A stretch of DNA of 64,000 nt from assembly GCA_036503555.1 (NCBI GenBank), contig DASXWQ010000085.1:62001-126000 (forward strand). Direction: 5' to 3'. The notes beneath the pieces are model-generated. The model was not told where the DNA came from and did no database searches. It was given only the letters and a program-made list of their open reading frames with translations. The DNA is from Actinocatenispora sp036503555 (GTDB taxonomy: Bacteria; Actinomycetota; Actinomycetes; Mycobacteriales; Micromonosporaceae). Positions 43,201-50,966 of the stretch are shown piece after piece. Position 1 is the first letter of the stretch. Each line of letters starts with the position of its first letter. A program made the translations under genes and the position numbers.

Positions 43201-43582
43201 CCCGCGCGGCCGTCGGACCAGCGGCGGCCCGCTCCTGCGCGTCGCGTACCAGTCGCTCGAACCGCCACGCGTCGACCGCGTCGGGCGGCAACCGCAGGGC
43301 GTACCCGGGGGCGGCGCTGACCAGCAACCGGGCCGGGGAGCGGGGCGGCCTACCCGGTTCGAGGAGTTTCCGGAGATTCGACACGTACGCCTGGAGCGAG
43401 GCGACGGCCTTCGCCGGCGGCTCGCCGGACCACAGGTCCTCGACCATCCGGTCGACGGACAGCACCTGGCCGCGCGCCGCCACCAACAGTGCGAGCACCG
43501 CGCGCTGCCGCGGGCCGCCCAGCGGTACTGGTACGCCGTCCACCTCGGCCGCGCACGGCCCGAGCACAGCAAGCGAGATCAT
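40256..43582 (-). CDS. AfsR/SARP-like regulator: DNA-binding, BTAD, AAA ATPase and TPR-like C-terminus
   Basis: The 1108-residue product has an OmpR-type winged helix (about 5-98), a BTAD domain (about 105-250: VDAWRFERLVRDAQ, then LREEGWRLLALALWGSGRQADAL), an AAA/STAND-type ATPase (P-loop GEAGAGKS 306-313, Walker B ALLIDDLHWAD) and a long helical, TPR-like region (about 640-1100). This is the AfsR-type design without the LuxR end seen in LAL regulators. The ATG at 43582 is where family sequence begins. It is divergent from the hemerythrin-like gene. Such proteins switch on clustered metabolic genes in response to nucleotide and ligand state. Confidence 0.93.
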   Translation of the reverse strand: MISLAVLGPCAAEVDGVPVPLGGPRQRAVLALLVAARGQVLSVDRMVEDLWSGEPPAKAVASLQAYVSNLRKLLEPGRPPRSPARLLVSAAPGYALRLPPDAVDAWRFERLVRDAQERAAAGPTAARAPLDEALALWRGPAFAEFVDEPWARAPAQMLTDLRHTGRELRVNCLVNAGDAPAAVTEAELLTRDAPLREEGWRLLALALWGSGRQADALDAVRRARSMLTEELGLDPGPALRDLEAAILTQRGEVLRTVTPARPASLPPVPVGPATEVPFVGRDAELAALTELAGETTGGGRTALVSGEAGAGKSELLARLAHDLAATGWLVATGRCVEAEEAPPAWPWAEALGQLAGVEPAPAAAAAALAPLMEPDTVQPAADSTAGRFRLQRAVITWLAAAAVRRPVALLIDDLHWADSQTLGLLTAAVAGLTNAPVLVVAALRPEDADGRLAETLAVLARHSPRRLALGGLPEPAVARMVEAGCRFPVDTATVTALTERTGGNPFYVKESLRLLNSEGALVAVSEVPDGVRDVLRRRLARLPEAAVSVLRLAAAAGREVEVEVLVEAADTDEAGVLDALEAGLIAGLLDEPASGRVRFVHSLVRDTMLADLSSLRARRMHARIAAALERVAPGDIPALAHHYAHAASTATAAKAVDYCVRAADLAERGYAHDTACTLLGNALANLDRLPDGNRRDDERAALFGRLLRAQVRAGAVGAARATRQRAVDRAGAAGREDLVVAAFTAWTEPTPWQTRPYATTDEPVTALLTRLLRRTDLDPVGRSRLLDAYAVERADNGNPDARAAAEQAVALAERYGDAALRAQTLATLSRELDADLEWPAKAELGAELVRLGETRDLPGYQCYGRIVQARAAAAADDPDTALRLVHENLELARTYRLPELVDVGEIALAMFAHIRGDFDDAERRYAAAGERMARQGSPHGAAYQRMAQVLIRLDQRRTDDLLALTERLHANASVLADLHAFALATAGRVEEAHHVRARATPIRRDCFFTLFATFRAMAAIALDERDAAADTYTALLPYRLTPLGGASSLSLATRPVAHTLGTLAEHLGHEQAAETHFARAAATATLWRAPHWAGAPATLSSPGVTVDT

Positions 43583-43685
43583 GTCGCCGGACAGCGTAGC
43601 TCGCCCGCCGCGGTAACCGCGCAGGTCAGAGGTCCGGACCGGCGGTCCAAGTCGCTTCCAAGCGCGCCGCGGCACGCTGCCAGCC

Positions 43686-44324
43686 ATGACCGCACTCCCG
43701 GGCATCATCCACGAAACGGTGCTGGCCCACCGGGCCTTCCGCTGCGCAGCGAGCCTGCTGGTCACGCGGATCGCGGCGGTCCGCCCGGGCCGGATGCCCC
43801 GGGCCACGACCCTGGCCGGCCGGGTGCGCGGCTACCAGCGCGCCCTGCGCAGTCACCAGGACGGCCAGGACCGGCTGCTGTGGCCGGCGCTGCTGGCGCG
43901 CTGCGACCTCGGCGCCGACCTGGTACTCCGGATGCAGGCCCAACACGAGCGGGTGGCGGCCACGCTCGCCGCGATCGACGTCGACCTGCCCCGCTGGACG
44001 GCGACCGCGTCCGAGGACGACCGCGACCGGCTCGTGGCCACGCTCGTCGAGCACCGCGCCGTGCTCGGCCGGCACTGCGACGACGAGGACGCCGAGCTCC
44101 TGCCGCTCGCCGCCGAACACGTCGCGGTCCACGAATGGCGGGCGCTGCGCGCACACGTCCTGGCCCGGCTGCCGTGGCCGCGGCTGCTCACCTATCTCGG
44201 CATCGTGCTGGCCGACGCGGACCGCGGTGAACGCCGGCTGGTGCTCGCCGCGCTGCCCCGCCGAGCCCGGCTCACCTGGTACCTGCTCGGCGAGCTCTGG
44301 CGCCCCCGCTGGACCCGCCCGTGA
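43686..44324 (+). CDS. hemerythrin-like domain protein
   Basis: The 212-residue product is a helical bundle with the metal-ligand pattern of HHE domains: His in ETVLAHRAFR, His in RALRSHQDGQDRLLWP, His-Glu in QAQHERVAA and His in GRHCDDEDAELLPL. The C-terminal RRARLTWYLLGELW is common in actinobacterial members. It probably binds a di-iron centre and senses or stores oxygen or NO. It is the first of four short + strand genes divergent from the BTAD regulator. Confidence 0.83.
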   Translation: MTALPGIIHETVLAHRAFRCAASLLVTRIAAVRPGRMPRATTLAGRVRGYQRALRSHQDGQDRLLWPALLARCDLGADLVLRMQAQHERVAATLAAIDVDLPRWTATASEDDRDRLVATLVEHRAVLGRHCDDEDAELLPLAAEHVAVHEWRALRAHVLARLPWPRLLTYLGIVLADADRGERRLVLAALPRRARLTWYLLGELWRPRWTRP

Positions 44325-44365
44325 CCCAGTCAGCCCATCCCCTCCACACCACGCGGGAGATCGCC

Positions 44366-44791
44366 ATGTCCAGAAGGCCACGTCTGACCCCCACCACGAT
44401 CGGCACCGTGCTCGCGGTCGTCGGCAGCCTGTTCATCATGTACGTCGGCGTGAGCTACCTGTTCGCTCCGCAGGCCAACGCCGCACAGTTCGGCCTGCCG
44501 AGCTGGCCGCACGGCGCGGACGCCGCGTTCCTGTCCGTCAAGGGACTCCGGGACCTGGTGTCCGGCGCTGTCATCCTCACCGTCCTGATCACCGCGAGCC
44601 GCCGGGCGCTGGCCTGGGTTCTGCTGGCCGCCGCGGTGACCCCGCTCGGCGACATGGTCATCGTGCTGGGCAACGGCGGATCGGCGGCGACCGCCGTCGG
44701 TGTGCACGGCGCCACCGCCGCCGCGGTCGTACTCGCCGGGGTGCTGCTGCTCGCCGGAACCCGCCGCCGCATCCGGCACCAGACCGCCTGA
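44366..44791 (+). CDS. DUF4267 membrane protein
   Basis: The 141-residue product has four helices, with the DUF4267 landmarks FAPQANAAQFGLPSWP (near 34-49) and LSVKGLRDLVSGAVIL (near 58-73). The ATG at 44366 has GGGAG seven bases before it; an in-frame GTG at 44321 overlaps the preceding stop and would add 15 residues. Function unknown; its relatives appear beside stress or polyketide-type genes. Confidence 0.8.
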   Translation: MSRRPRLTPTTIGTVLAVVGSLFIMYVGVSYLFAPQANAAQFGLPSWPHGADAAFLSVKGLRDLVSGAVILTVLITASRRALAWVLLAAAVTPLGDMVIVLGNGGSAATAVGVHGATAAAVVLAGVLLLAGTRRRIRHQTA

Positions 44792-44858
44792 CCGTCCCGG
44801 TCGCTCGCCTCACCCCGCACGCGTACGACACACTCCGACACCAGCAAGGGAGCCTGGG

Positions 44859-45362
44859 ATGTCTTTGATCGCACCGGACTTCGACTCGTCCGTCCTCGTC
44901 CGCGCCGCCGACGCCGAGGTCATCGGCCGTACCCCGACCACCGTCCGGCTGCTGGCCGACGCCTCCGACACCGGCGGCGCGCTGTCCACCCAACGCGTCA
45001 CGCTCACCGACGGGGCCAACGGCGCCAACCCGCACCGGCACAACCGCTCCGCCGAGATGTTCTACCTGCTCGACGGCGCCGCCCAACTGCTGTCCGGCGA
45101 CGAGGTTGTCACCGCCGAACGCGGCGATCTCGTCATCGTCCCGCCCGGCCGGCCGCACGCCTTCGCCGCCGCCCCCGGCTGCGACGCCGACCTGCTCATC
45201 GTCATCACCCCCGGCGTCGAACGCTTCGAGTACTTCCGCCACCTGCAACGCATCGCCCTCGGCGACGCCACCCCCGAAAGCCTGCTGGAGGTGCAGGAGA
45301 TCTACGACAACTACTTCCTGAAGCACGCCGCCTGGGACGACGCCCGCCGCCGCCCGGCGTGA
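44859..45362 (+). CDS. cupin domain protein
   Basis: The 167-residue product is a single cupin. Metal ligands are visible in NPHRHNRSAEMFYLLDG (two His and a Glu) and in PPGRPHAFAA (His). The first motif continues into LSGDEVVTAERGDLVIV. The substrate and metal are unknown; quercetin-dioxygenase-like cupins are the closest style. The ATG has an AAGGGAG box. It lies 67 bases after the DUF4267 gene. Confidence 0.88.
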   Translation: MSLIAPDFDSSVLVRAADAEVIGRTPTTVRLLADASDTGGALSTQRVTLTDGANGANPHRHNRSAEMFYLLDGAAQLLSGDEVVTAERGDLVIVPPGRPHAFAAAPGCDADLLIVITPGVERFEYFRHLQRIALGDATPESLLEVQEIYDNYFLKHAAWDDARRRPA

Positions 45363-45448
45363 CCCGCTGGCGCGGAAACCCTCGTACGACACGGACACCG
45401 GCCCGGGTACGCAACGTGCGCCGGCTGAAGCAAGGAGACACGGGACAG

Positions 45449-45925
45449 ATGAGCGTCACACGGGTTTCGACGCGGGCGTCGTACTACGCCGCACACACGT
45501 ACATGATCGTGGGGGTGGTGTCCGGACTGTTCTACCGCGAGTTCACCAAGGCCAACCACTTCACCGGCGACACCCAGCTCGCCGTCGTACACACGCACCT
45601 GCTGACCCTGGGCATGCTGGGCTTCCTGATCGTGCTGGCACTCGACAGGCCGTTCCACCTGTCGGGCACGAGGCTGTTCACCGGCTTCTTCTGGTTCTAC
45701 AACGCCGGCATCGCCGTCACCGTCGGCATGATGGGCGTGCACGGCTGCCTGACCGTACTCGGCGACCACGTGCCGGAGGCCGTGCCGTTGGTCGCCGGGC
45801 TCGGCCACGTCCTGCTCACCGTCGGACTCGTCCTGCTGTTCGTACACCTCGGCAAGCGCCTGAAGGAGCAGCCCCGGAAGCACCCGTCGGCCGAGCAGCA
45901 CGAGCGCGCCACCGCGTCGAGCTGA
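45449..45925 (+). CDS. DUF2871 membrane protein
   Basis: The 158-residue product has four helices and conserved polar positions: YREFTKANHFTGDTQLAVVHTHLLTLGM in the first half (cited in parts: YREFTKANHF and VVHTHLLTLG). The histidines in and near the helices and the overall length match DUF2871, a family resembling small heme- or metal-binding membrane proteins. The ATG has an AAGGAGA box. Function unknown. Confidence 0.8.
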   Translation: MSVTRVSTRASYYAAHTYMIVGVVSGLFYREFTKANHFTGDTQLAVVHTHLLTLGMLGFLIVLALDRPFHLSGTRLFTGFFWFYNAGIAVTVGMMGVHGCLTVLGDHVPEAVPLVAGLGHVLLTVGLVLLFVHLGKRLKEQPRKHPSAEQHERATASS

Positions 45926-45983
45926 ACCAGGCCCGCCGGGCGTACGCGGACGCGTAGGTCCCGGTTGCGCCCTACGGTGTGTC

Positions 45984-46677
45984 CCGGGTTTCACCCCGGG
46001 CGAGCTGGAGTGGCTCTCGACCTGGACGGACCGCCTCGGCCGTGACCGGACGCCGTCGACCCCCGGCCACGAGCTGGCCGGCGTCGTCAGCGCCCTCGGC
46101 TACGGAACCACCGGGCTGTCGGTGGGACAGCGGGTGTTCGGCCTGACGGACTGGACCCGCGACGGCACCCTCGCGGAGTACGCGGCGGTCGAGGCGCACA
46201 ACCTCGCGCCGCTGCCCGGCGACGTCGCCTTCACGGTCGGTGCGAGCCTGCCCATCTCGGGACTGACCGCATGGCAGGGGTTGCTCGAGCACGGCCGTCT
46301 GCGGCCGGGCCGCGGACCGCGGGCCGGCGCTCGACCTCGGCGCGAGCGAGTTCGTCGACCTGGACAACGACCCGTTGCACGACGTCGGCGAGGTCGATCT
46401 GGTCTTCGACGTCGTCGGCGGGGACATCGGGAGACGGTCGGCGACGCTGGTTCGCGCCGGCGGGACGCTGGTCAGCATCGCGGGCCCGGCGGAGCCCGGC
46501 CCGCGGACGGTCTGGCGATCGACTTCGTGGTCGTGGCCGATCGCACCCAACTGGGCGAGATCGTCCAGCGGGTACGAGACGGCCGCCTGCGTACGCTCAT
46601 CGGCACCGTCGCCACCCGTCGCCGCCCTCAACCCGACCGAGCGGGCGAGGGGGAAGACGATCATCCGGGTTCGGTGA
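45984..46677 (+). pseudogene. broken NADP-dependent quinone oxidoreductase (MDR family)
   Basis: The relic begins inside the gene with GFTPGELEWLSTWTDRLGRD and PGHELAGVVSALGYG and runs to GLTAWQGLLEHGRLRPG. The following NADPH-binding glycine loop is deleted. Another frame resumes with LDLGASEFVDLDND and VDLVFDVVGGD. A third segment (GLAIDFVVVADRTQLGEIVQ) and the ending LNPTERARGKTIIRVR lie in alternating frames. The first 40 or so residues are also missing. There are at least three frame changes, one internal deletion and a 5' loss, so it is certainly non-functional. Confidence 0.88.
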
Positions 46678-46774
46678 CCCGCAACACGGTGGGCCGGTCT
46701 GTCGATTCCCCGCCCTCGCCGTTCGACGTGTCAGTGGAGACCGACCGCACGCTTCGTGAAGGGACCCTGCCGCC

Positions 46775-47152
46775 GTGGACTACCGCCTCGAACTGATCCC
46801 GATCCCCGTCACCGACGTCGACCGCGCGAAGGAGTTCTACGCCGGCCGGCTCGGATTCACCGTCGATCTCGACTTCCGCCCGAACGAGGCGTTCCGCGTC
46901 GTGCAACTGACGCCGCCGGGGTCGCGCTGCTCGATCGCCGTCGGTGTCGGTGTCGTGCACACCGCACCGGGCTCGGTCCAGGGACTGCACCTTGTCGTCG
47001 ACGACATCCGGGCCGCCCGGGCCGAGTTGGTCGCCCGGGGAGTCGAGGTCGCCGAGGTCGACGACATGAGCGCGCCGGGCAAACCGACCGTGTCGTACGC
47101 GGCGTTCACCGACCCGGACGGCAACGGCTGGACCCTGCAGCAACTGCCCTAG
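46775..47152 (+). CDS. VOC family (glyoxalase-like) protein
   Basis: The 125-residue product opens with LELIPIPVTDVDRAKEFYAG and closes with AFTDPDGNGWTLQQLP, the standard ends of small VOC proteins. Most metal positions are not clearly filled, apart from His in GLHLVVDD, so it may be a binding or resistance protein rather than a metalloenzyme. It starts at a GTG 97 bases after the oxidoreductase relic; the ribosome site is GAAGGGA. Confidence 0.85.
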   Translation: MDYRLELIPIPVTDVDRAKEFYAGRLGFTVDLDFRPNEAFRVVQLTPPGSRCSIAVGVGVVHTAPGSVQGLHLVVDDIRAARAELVARGVEVAEVDDMSAPGKPTVSYAAFTDPDGNGWTLQQLP

Positions 47153-47343
47153 AGGCTGGCTCGTCGGGGCTCTGCTCGGCAGGGTTCCGAGGACACGTCG
47201 GCGCGTACCGCCTCCGTGACTTCGACGACGTGCACTTTGCATGGCTGGCCGGTGCAGTGTCAACACCGGTCATGGGCACTGTGTCGGCCGATCGGTGCGC
47301 TCACGCACTGTTGCCGGCGCCGTGGCCGCCGCAGGCTGGTGCC

Positions 47344-48486
47344 ATGACGAAGAACGACACCGACATCCGGCCGTATCGGGTCTCCGTTCCCGATGCCGAC
47401 CTCGCCGATCTGCGCGACCGTCTGGACCGTGTCCGGTGGACCGACCCGGCGCCCGATGCCGGCTACGGGGTGGAGCTGGACGACCTGCGCCGGTTGGTCG
47501 AACGCTGGCGGTCCGGTTTCGACTGGCGCGCGCAGGAAGCGAGGATCAACCAACATCCCCAGTTCACCACCACGATCGACGGCCAGAACATCCACTTCCT
47601 GCACGTACGGTCGCCGGAATCGGACGCGACGCCGCTGATCCTGACCCACGGCTGGCCAGGATCGGTCGTGGAGTTCCTGGACCTGATCGGCCCGCTGACC
47701 GATCCGGCCGCGTACGGCGGCGATCCGGCGGACGCGTTCCACCTGGTGATCCCGTCCCTGCCGGGCTTCGGCTTCTCCGGGCCGACCACGCGGGCCGGCT
47801 GGGGCAGTGCCCGTACGGCGGCCGCCTGGGCGGAGCTGATGGCGCGGCTGGGGTACGAGCGGTACGGGGCGCACGGCAACGACGCGGGTTCGATGATCTC
47901 GCCCCAGCTAGCCGCGTACGCCGGCGAGCGGGTCCTCGGCGTCCACGTCACGCAGGTGTTCTCGTTCCCGTCCGGTGACCCCGCCGAGTTCGCCGGCATG
48001 TCCGAACAGGACATGGCCCAGATGCAGCAGTTGCAGTGGTTCATGGCGTCGAAGTTCTCGTTCAACCAGCTCCACTCGCAGCAGCCGCAGACCCTCGCGC
48101 ACGCGCTGGCCGACTCACCCGCCGGACTGCTCGGCTGGAACCTGCAGTTGATGGACGACGACGCGATGGGCGGGCGGCGGCTCGACGACGACTTCGTCCT
48201 GACCAACACCGCCATCTACTGGCTGACCAACACCGGCGGATCCTCGATCCGCTTCTACCGCGAGGACGCCAACGCCGACGCCGCACCCGCCGAGCCCAGC
48301 ACCTTCCCGCTCGGCCTGGCCGGCTTCGCCGGGGACTTCTCCGGCGTCCGGCAGTTCGCCGAACGCGACCACCGCAACATCGTCCAGTGGAACCTCTACG
48401 ACGCCCGCGGCGGGCACTACGCCGCCCACCTGGAGCCGGAGCTGATGACCGCCGACATCCGGAGCTTCTTCCGCGCCCTGCGATGA
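47344..48486 (+). CDS. epoxide hydrolase family protein, copy 1
   Basis: The 380-residue product has the EPHN N-terminal lid (DIRPYRVSVPDADLADL and RWRSGFDWRAQEARIN) and an alpha/beta-hydrolase core: oxyanion motif LTHGWPGS, nucleophile Asp in GAHGNDAGS, and the C-terminal GGHYAAHLEPE with the catalytic His. It would open epoxides by water addition. The ATG at 47344 begins the family sequence. Its stop (TGA) overlaps an ATG of the next frame, which leads into the second copy. Confidence 0.92.
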   Translation: MTKNDTDIRPYRVSVPDADLADLRDRLDRVRWTDPAPDAGYGVELDDLRRLVERWRSGFDWRAQEARINQHPQFTTTIDGQNIHFLHVRSPESDATPLILTHGWPGSVVEFLDLIGPLTDPAAYGGDPADAFHLVIPSLPGFGFSGPTTRAGWGSARTAAAWAELMARLGYERYGAHGNDAGSMISPQLAAYAGERVLGVHVTQVFSFPSGDPAEFAGMSEQDMAQMQQLQWFMASKFSFNQLHSQQPQTLAHALADSPAGLLGWNLQLMDDDAMGGRRLDDDFVLTNTAIYWLTNTGGSSIRFYREDANADAAPAEPSTFPLGLAGFAGDFSGVRQFAERDHRNIVQWNLYDARGGHYAAHLEPELMTADIRSFFRALR

Positions 48487-48533
48487 CACGAACCGCCGAG
48501 ACCACGAAGACCCCAGACAGGGAGAGCATCACG

Positions 48534-49688
48534 ATGAGCGACGAGATCAGGCCGTTCCGGATCGACGTTCCGCAGGCCGACATCGACGATCTGAAGCGGA
48601 GACTGACCGGCGTACGGCTGGTGCAGGAGCTGCCACCCGACGAGACGTCCCGGGCCGCGGTCGGCATCCCGGTCCCGCCGGGCTGGGAGTACGGCGTACC
48701 GCTGTCCTGGGTGCGACCGTTGGTCGAGCGGTGGCGCGACGACTTCGACTGGCGGGAACAGGAAGCACGGCTGAACCGGTTCCCACAGTTCACCACCGAC
48801 ATCGACGGGCAGACGATCCACTTCGTGCACGTCCGTTCGCCGGAACCCGACGCCACGCCGTTGATGCTGACGCACGGCTGGCCGAACACGTTCACGGAGT
48901 ACTTGGACCTTGTCGGGCCGCTGACCGATCCGCGGTCGTACGGCGGGGATCCGGCCGACGCGTTCCATGTGGTGATCCCGTCGTACCCGGGGTTCGCCTT
49001 CTCTGGTCCGACAACGCAGGCAGGATGGACCCCGGAACGGATGGCGCGGGCGTTCGCGGAGCTGATGCGGCGGCTGGGGTCCGACCGGTACGGCGTGCAC
49101 GGCAACGACGGGGGCGCGATCGTCTCGCCGTACGTCGGTCGGGTGGATCCCGACCGCGTCATCGGGGTACACGTCAACCAGATCTTCTCGTTCCCGACCG
49201 GAGCGCCCGGCGAACTCGACGCACTGACCGAGGACGAGCTGACGGGGATCCGCTTCGGCCAGAAGTTCCTGGAGCACGCGATCCACGACCACGCCCAGAA
49301 GGGGCAGCCGCAGACCCTCGGGCACGCGCTGGCCGACTCGCCGTACGGGCAGCTGGCCTGGATCGGGCAACTGCTGGCCGGGTCCGTCGAGCCGGACGAG
49401 ATCCTCACGATCGCGTCGATCTACTGGTTCACCAACACCGCGGCATCGTCGGCACGCTTCTACTACGAGGACGCCCACCAGCCCGACACGGCGTCGGCGC
49501 CCACGTCCGTCCCGCTGGGACTCGCCTCGTTCGGCTTCGACTTCAGGGCTCCACGCAGGCTCGCCGAACGCGATCACGCGAACATCGTCCAGTGGAACGA
49601 GTACGACCACGGTGGACACTGGGCCGCGCACGAGGCACCCGAGACGCTCACCGCCGACATCAGGGGCTTCTTCCGTACGCTCCGCTGA
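48534..49688 (+). CDS. epoxide hydrolase family protein, copy 2
   Basis: The 384-residue product is a paralogue of the preceding one, sharing the lid (EIRPFRIDVPQADIDDLKRR), LTHGWPNT, the nucleophile loop GVHGNDGGA and GGHWAAHEAPE. It has about 15 extra residues between the lid helices (ELPPDETSRAAVG). The ATG at 48534 has a GGGAG box; an ATG at 48483 overlapping the previous stop would add 17 residues. Tandem arrangement suggests a local duplication followed by divergence. Confidence 0.92.
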   Translation: MSDEIRPFRIDVPQADIDDLKRRLTGVRLVQELPPDETSRAAVGIPVPPGWEYGVPLSWVRPLVERWRDDFDWREQEARLNRFPQFTTDIDGQTIHFVHVRSPEPDATPLMLTHGWPNTFTEYLDLVGPLTDPRSYGGDPADAFHVVIPSYPGFAFSGPTTQAGWTPERMARAFAELMRRLGSDRYGVHGNDGGAIVSPYVGRVDPDRVIGVHVNQIFSFPTGAPGELDALTEDELTGIRFGQKFLEHAIHDHAQKGQPQTLGHALADSPYGQLAWIGQLLAGSVEPDEILTIASIYWFTNTAASSARFYYEDAHQPDTASAPTSVPLGLASFGFDFRAPRRLAERDHANIVQWNEYDHGGHWAAHEAPETLTADIRGFFRTLR

Positions 49689-49715
49689 ACCGTCGCCCGC
49701 TGCCCTGACGAGCGA

Positions 49716-49730
49716 CGCCCCGTCGGGGCG
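49716..49730 (+). terminator. short hairpin after the epoxide hydrolase pair
   Basis: CGCCCC and GGGGCG pair around GTC, 28 bases after the second hydrolase stop and before the next gene. A weak to moderate terminator candidate. Confidence 0.45.
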
Positions 49731-49757
49731 GCTCCGTCGAAGCGCCTCCCTATCCTG

Positions 49758-50939
49758 ATGCGGATGTCCACGATGCTGAGTACCCGCGAGCTCAACCGGG
49801 CGACGCTTGAGCGTCAGCTCCTGCTGCGTCGTCACCGAATGGACGCGACCGCCGCGGTCGGGCATCTCGTCGGCCTGCACTCCCAACTGCCGCAGAACCC
49901 GTACACCGCACTGTGGTCCCGCCTCGTCGACTTCGACGCCGCCGCATGCTCGGCCCGGCTGGCCGAGCGCGAGCTCGTACGGATCAGCATGCAGCGTTCC
50001 ACCATCCACACGGTGACCGCCGACGACTGCCTTGCCCTGCGGCCGGTGCTGCAGGTCCCACAGGACCGGACCCTGCGGTCGGCCTTCGGCCGTCAGCTCG
50101 CCGGTGTCGACATCGAGGAGGCGGCGGCGCGGGCACGGCGCCTGAGCGAGGAACGGCCGATGACCTTCAGGGAGATCGGCACCGCACTGGCCGAGTACTG
50201 GCCGGAGGCGCCACGGCAGGCGCTGGGCATGATCGCCCGGCACCGCCTGGCGATGGTGCAGGTCCCGCCCCGCGGGTTGTGGCAGCGGGGCGGCGCGTCC
50301 CGGCACACGACCGCCGAGTACTGGCTCGGTCGGGAGCTTGCCCCGATCGACGCCCCGGACGACCTGGTCATGCGGTACCTCGCCGCGTTCGGTCCCGCCT
50401 CGGTCATGGACATCCAGGCGTGGTGCGGGCTGACCCGGCTCCGGGAGGTCGTCGAACGCCACCGAGCCGAACTGCTCGCCTTCCGGGACGAGAACGGCGT
50501 GGAACTGTTCGACCTGCCGGACGCGCCACGCCCAGCGGGCGACGTCCCGGCCCCGCCACGGTTCCTGCCGGAGTTCGACAACGTCTTCATCGGTCACCGG
50601 GACCGGACGCGGATCATCAGCGACGAGGCCAAGAGCCGCATCTGGCCGGGCAACAACATCGTGCGGGCGCCGTTCCTCCTCGACGGGTTCGTGGCGGGCA
50701 CCTGGAAGCTGGGCGGCGAGGACCGGCGCCGTCGCGCGACGCTGGCCCTCGAACCGTTCACAGCGGTCACACCCGCCCAACGCGACGCCCTCGAAGACGA
50801 GGGCGGACGCCTCCTCCAGCTGCACGCCCCCGACACCGACCACGAGATCACGCTGGTTGAGCCAACGTGCCACAGCGGTCGCGGCCGCCCGCTCCGAACG
50901 GCTCGCCCAGCGCCGGCACGGTGTTCCACCGGCGCCTGA
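49758..50939 (+). CDS. AlkZ-like winged-helix DNA-binding protein (HTH_42)
   Basis: The 393-residue product matches the HTH_42/AlkZ group: LVGLHSQLPQNPYTALWSRL near 38-57, ISMQRSTIHTVTADDCLALR near 78-97, FLPEFDNVFIGHRDR near 275-289 and LLDGFVAGTWKL near 314-325. In AlkZ and YcaQ glycosylases, catalytic glutamine pairs lie in the loop corresponding to HSQLPQ. Activity as an interstrand-crosslink or alkylbase glycosylase is possible, but many members are uncharacterised. A TATCCT element at 49751-49756 suggests a leaderless transcript starting at the in-frame ATG at 49764. The last 20 residues are low-complexity. Confidence 0.83.
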   Translation: MRMSTMLSTRELNRATLERQLLLRRHRMDATAAVGHLVGLHSQLPQNPYTALWSRLVDFDAAACSARLAERELVRISMQRSTIHTVTADDCLALRPVLQVPQDRTLRSAFGRQLAGVDIEEAAARARRLSEERPMTFREIGTALAEYWPEAPRQALGMIARHRLAMVQVPPRGLWQRGGASRHTTAEYWLGRELAPIDAPDDLVMRYLAAFGPASVMDIQAWCGLTRLREVVERHRAELLAFRDENGVELFDLPDAPRPAGDVPAPPRFLPEFDNVFIGHRDRTRIISDEAKSRIWPGNNIVRAPFLLDGFVAGTWKLGGEDRRRRATLALEPFTAVTPAQRDALEDEGGRLLQLHAPDTDHEITLVEPTCHSGRGRPLRTARPAPARCSTGA

Positions 50940-50966
50940 CGCACTCGCCGTGAGCCGATCCGGCGC

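Noticed and set aside
40193..44230. A 1345-codon open frame on the + strand
   Set aside because: It lies antisense to the BTAD-ATPase gene at 40256-43582, has low-complexity arginine/glycine-rich translation and no ribosome site. It is a product of high GC third positions on the other strand.
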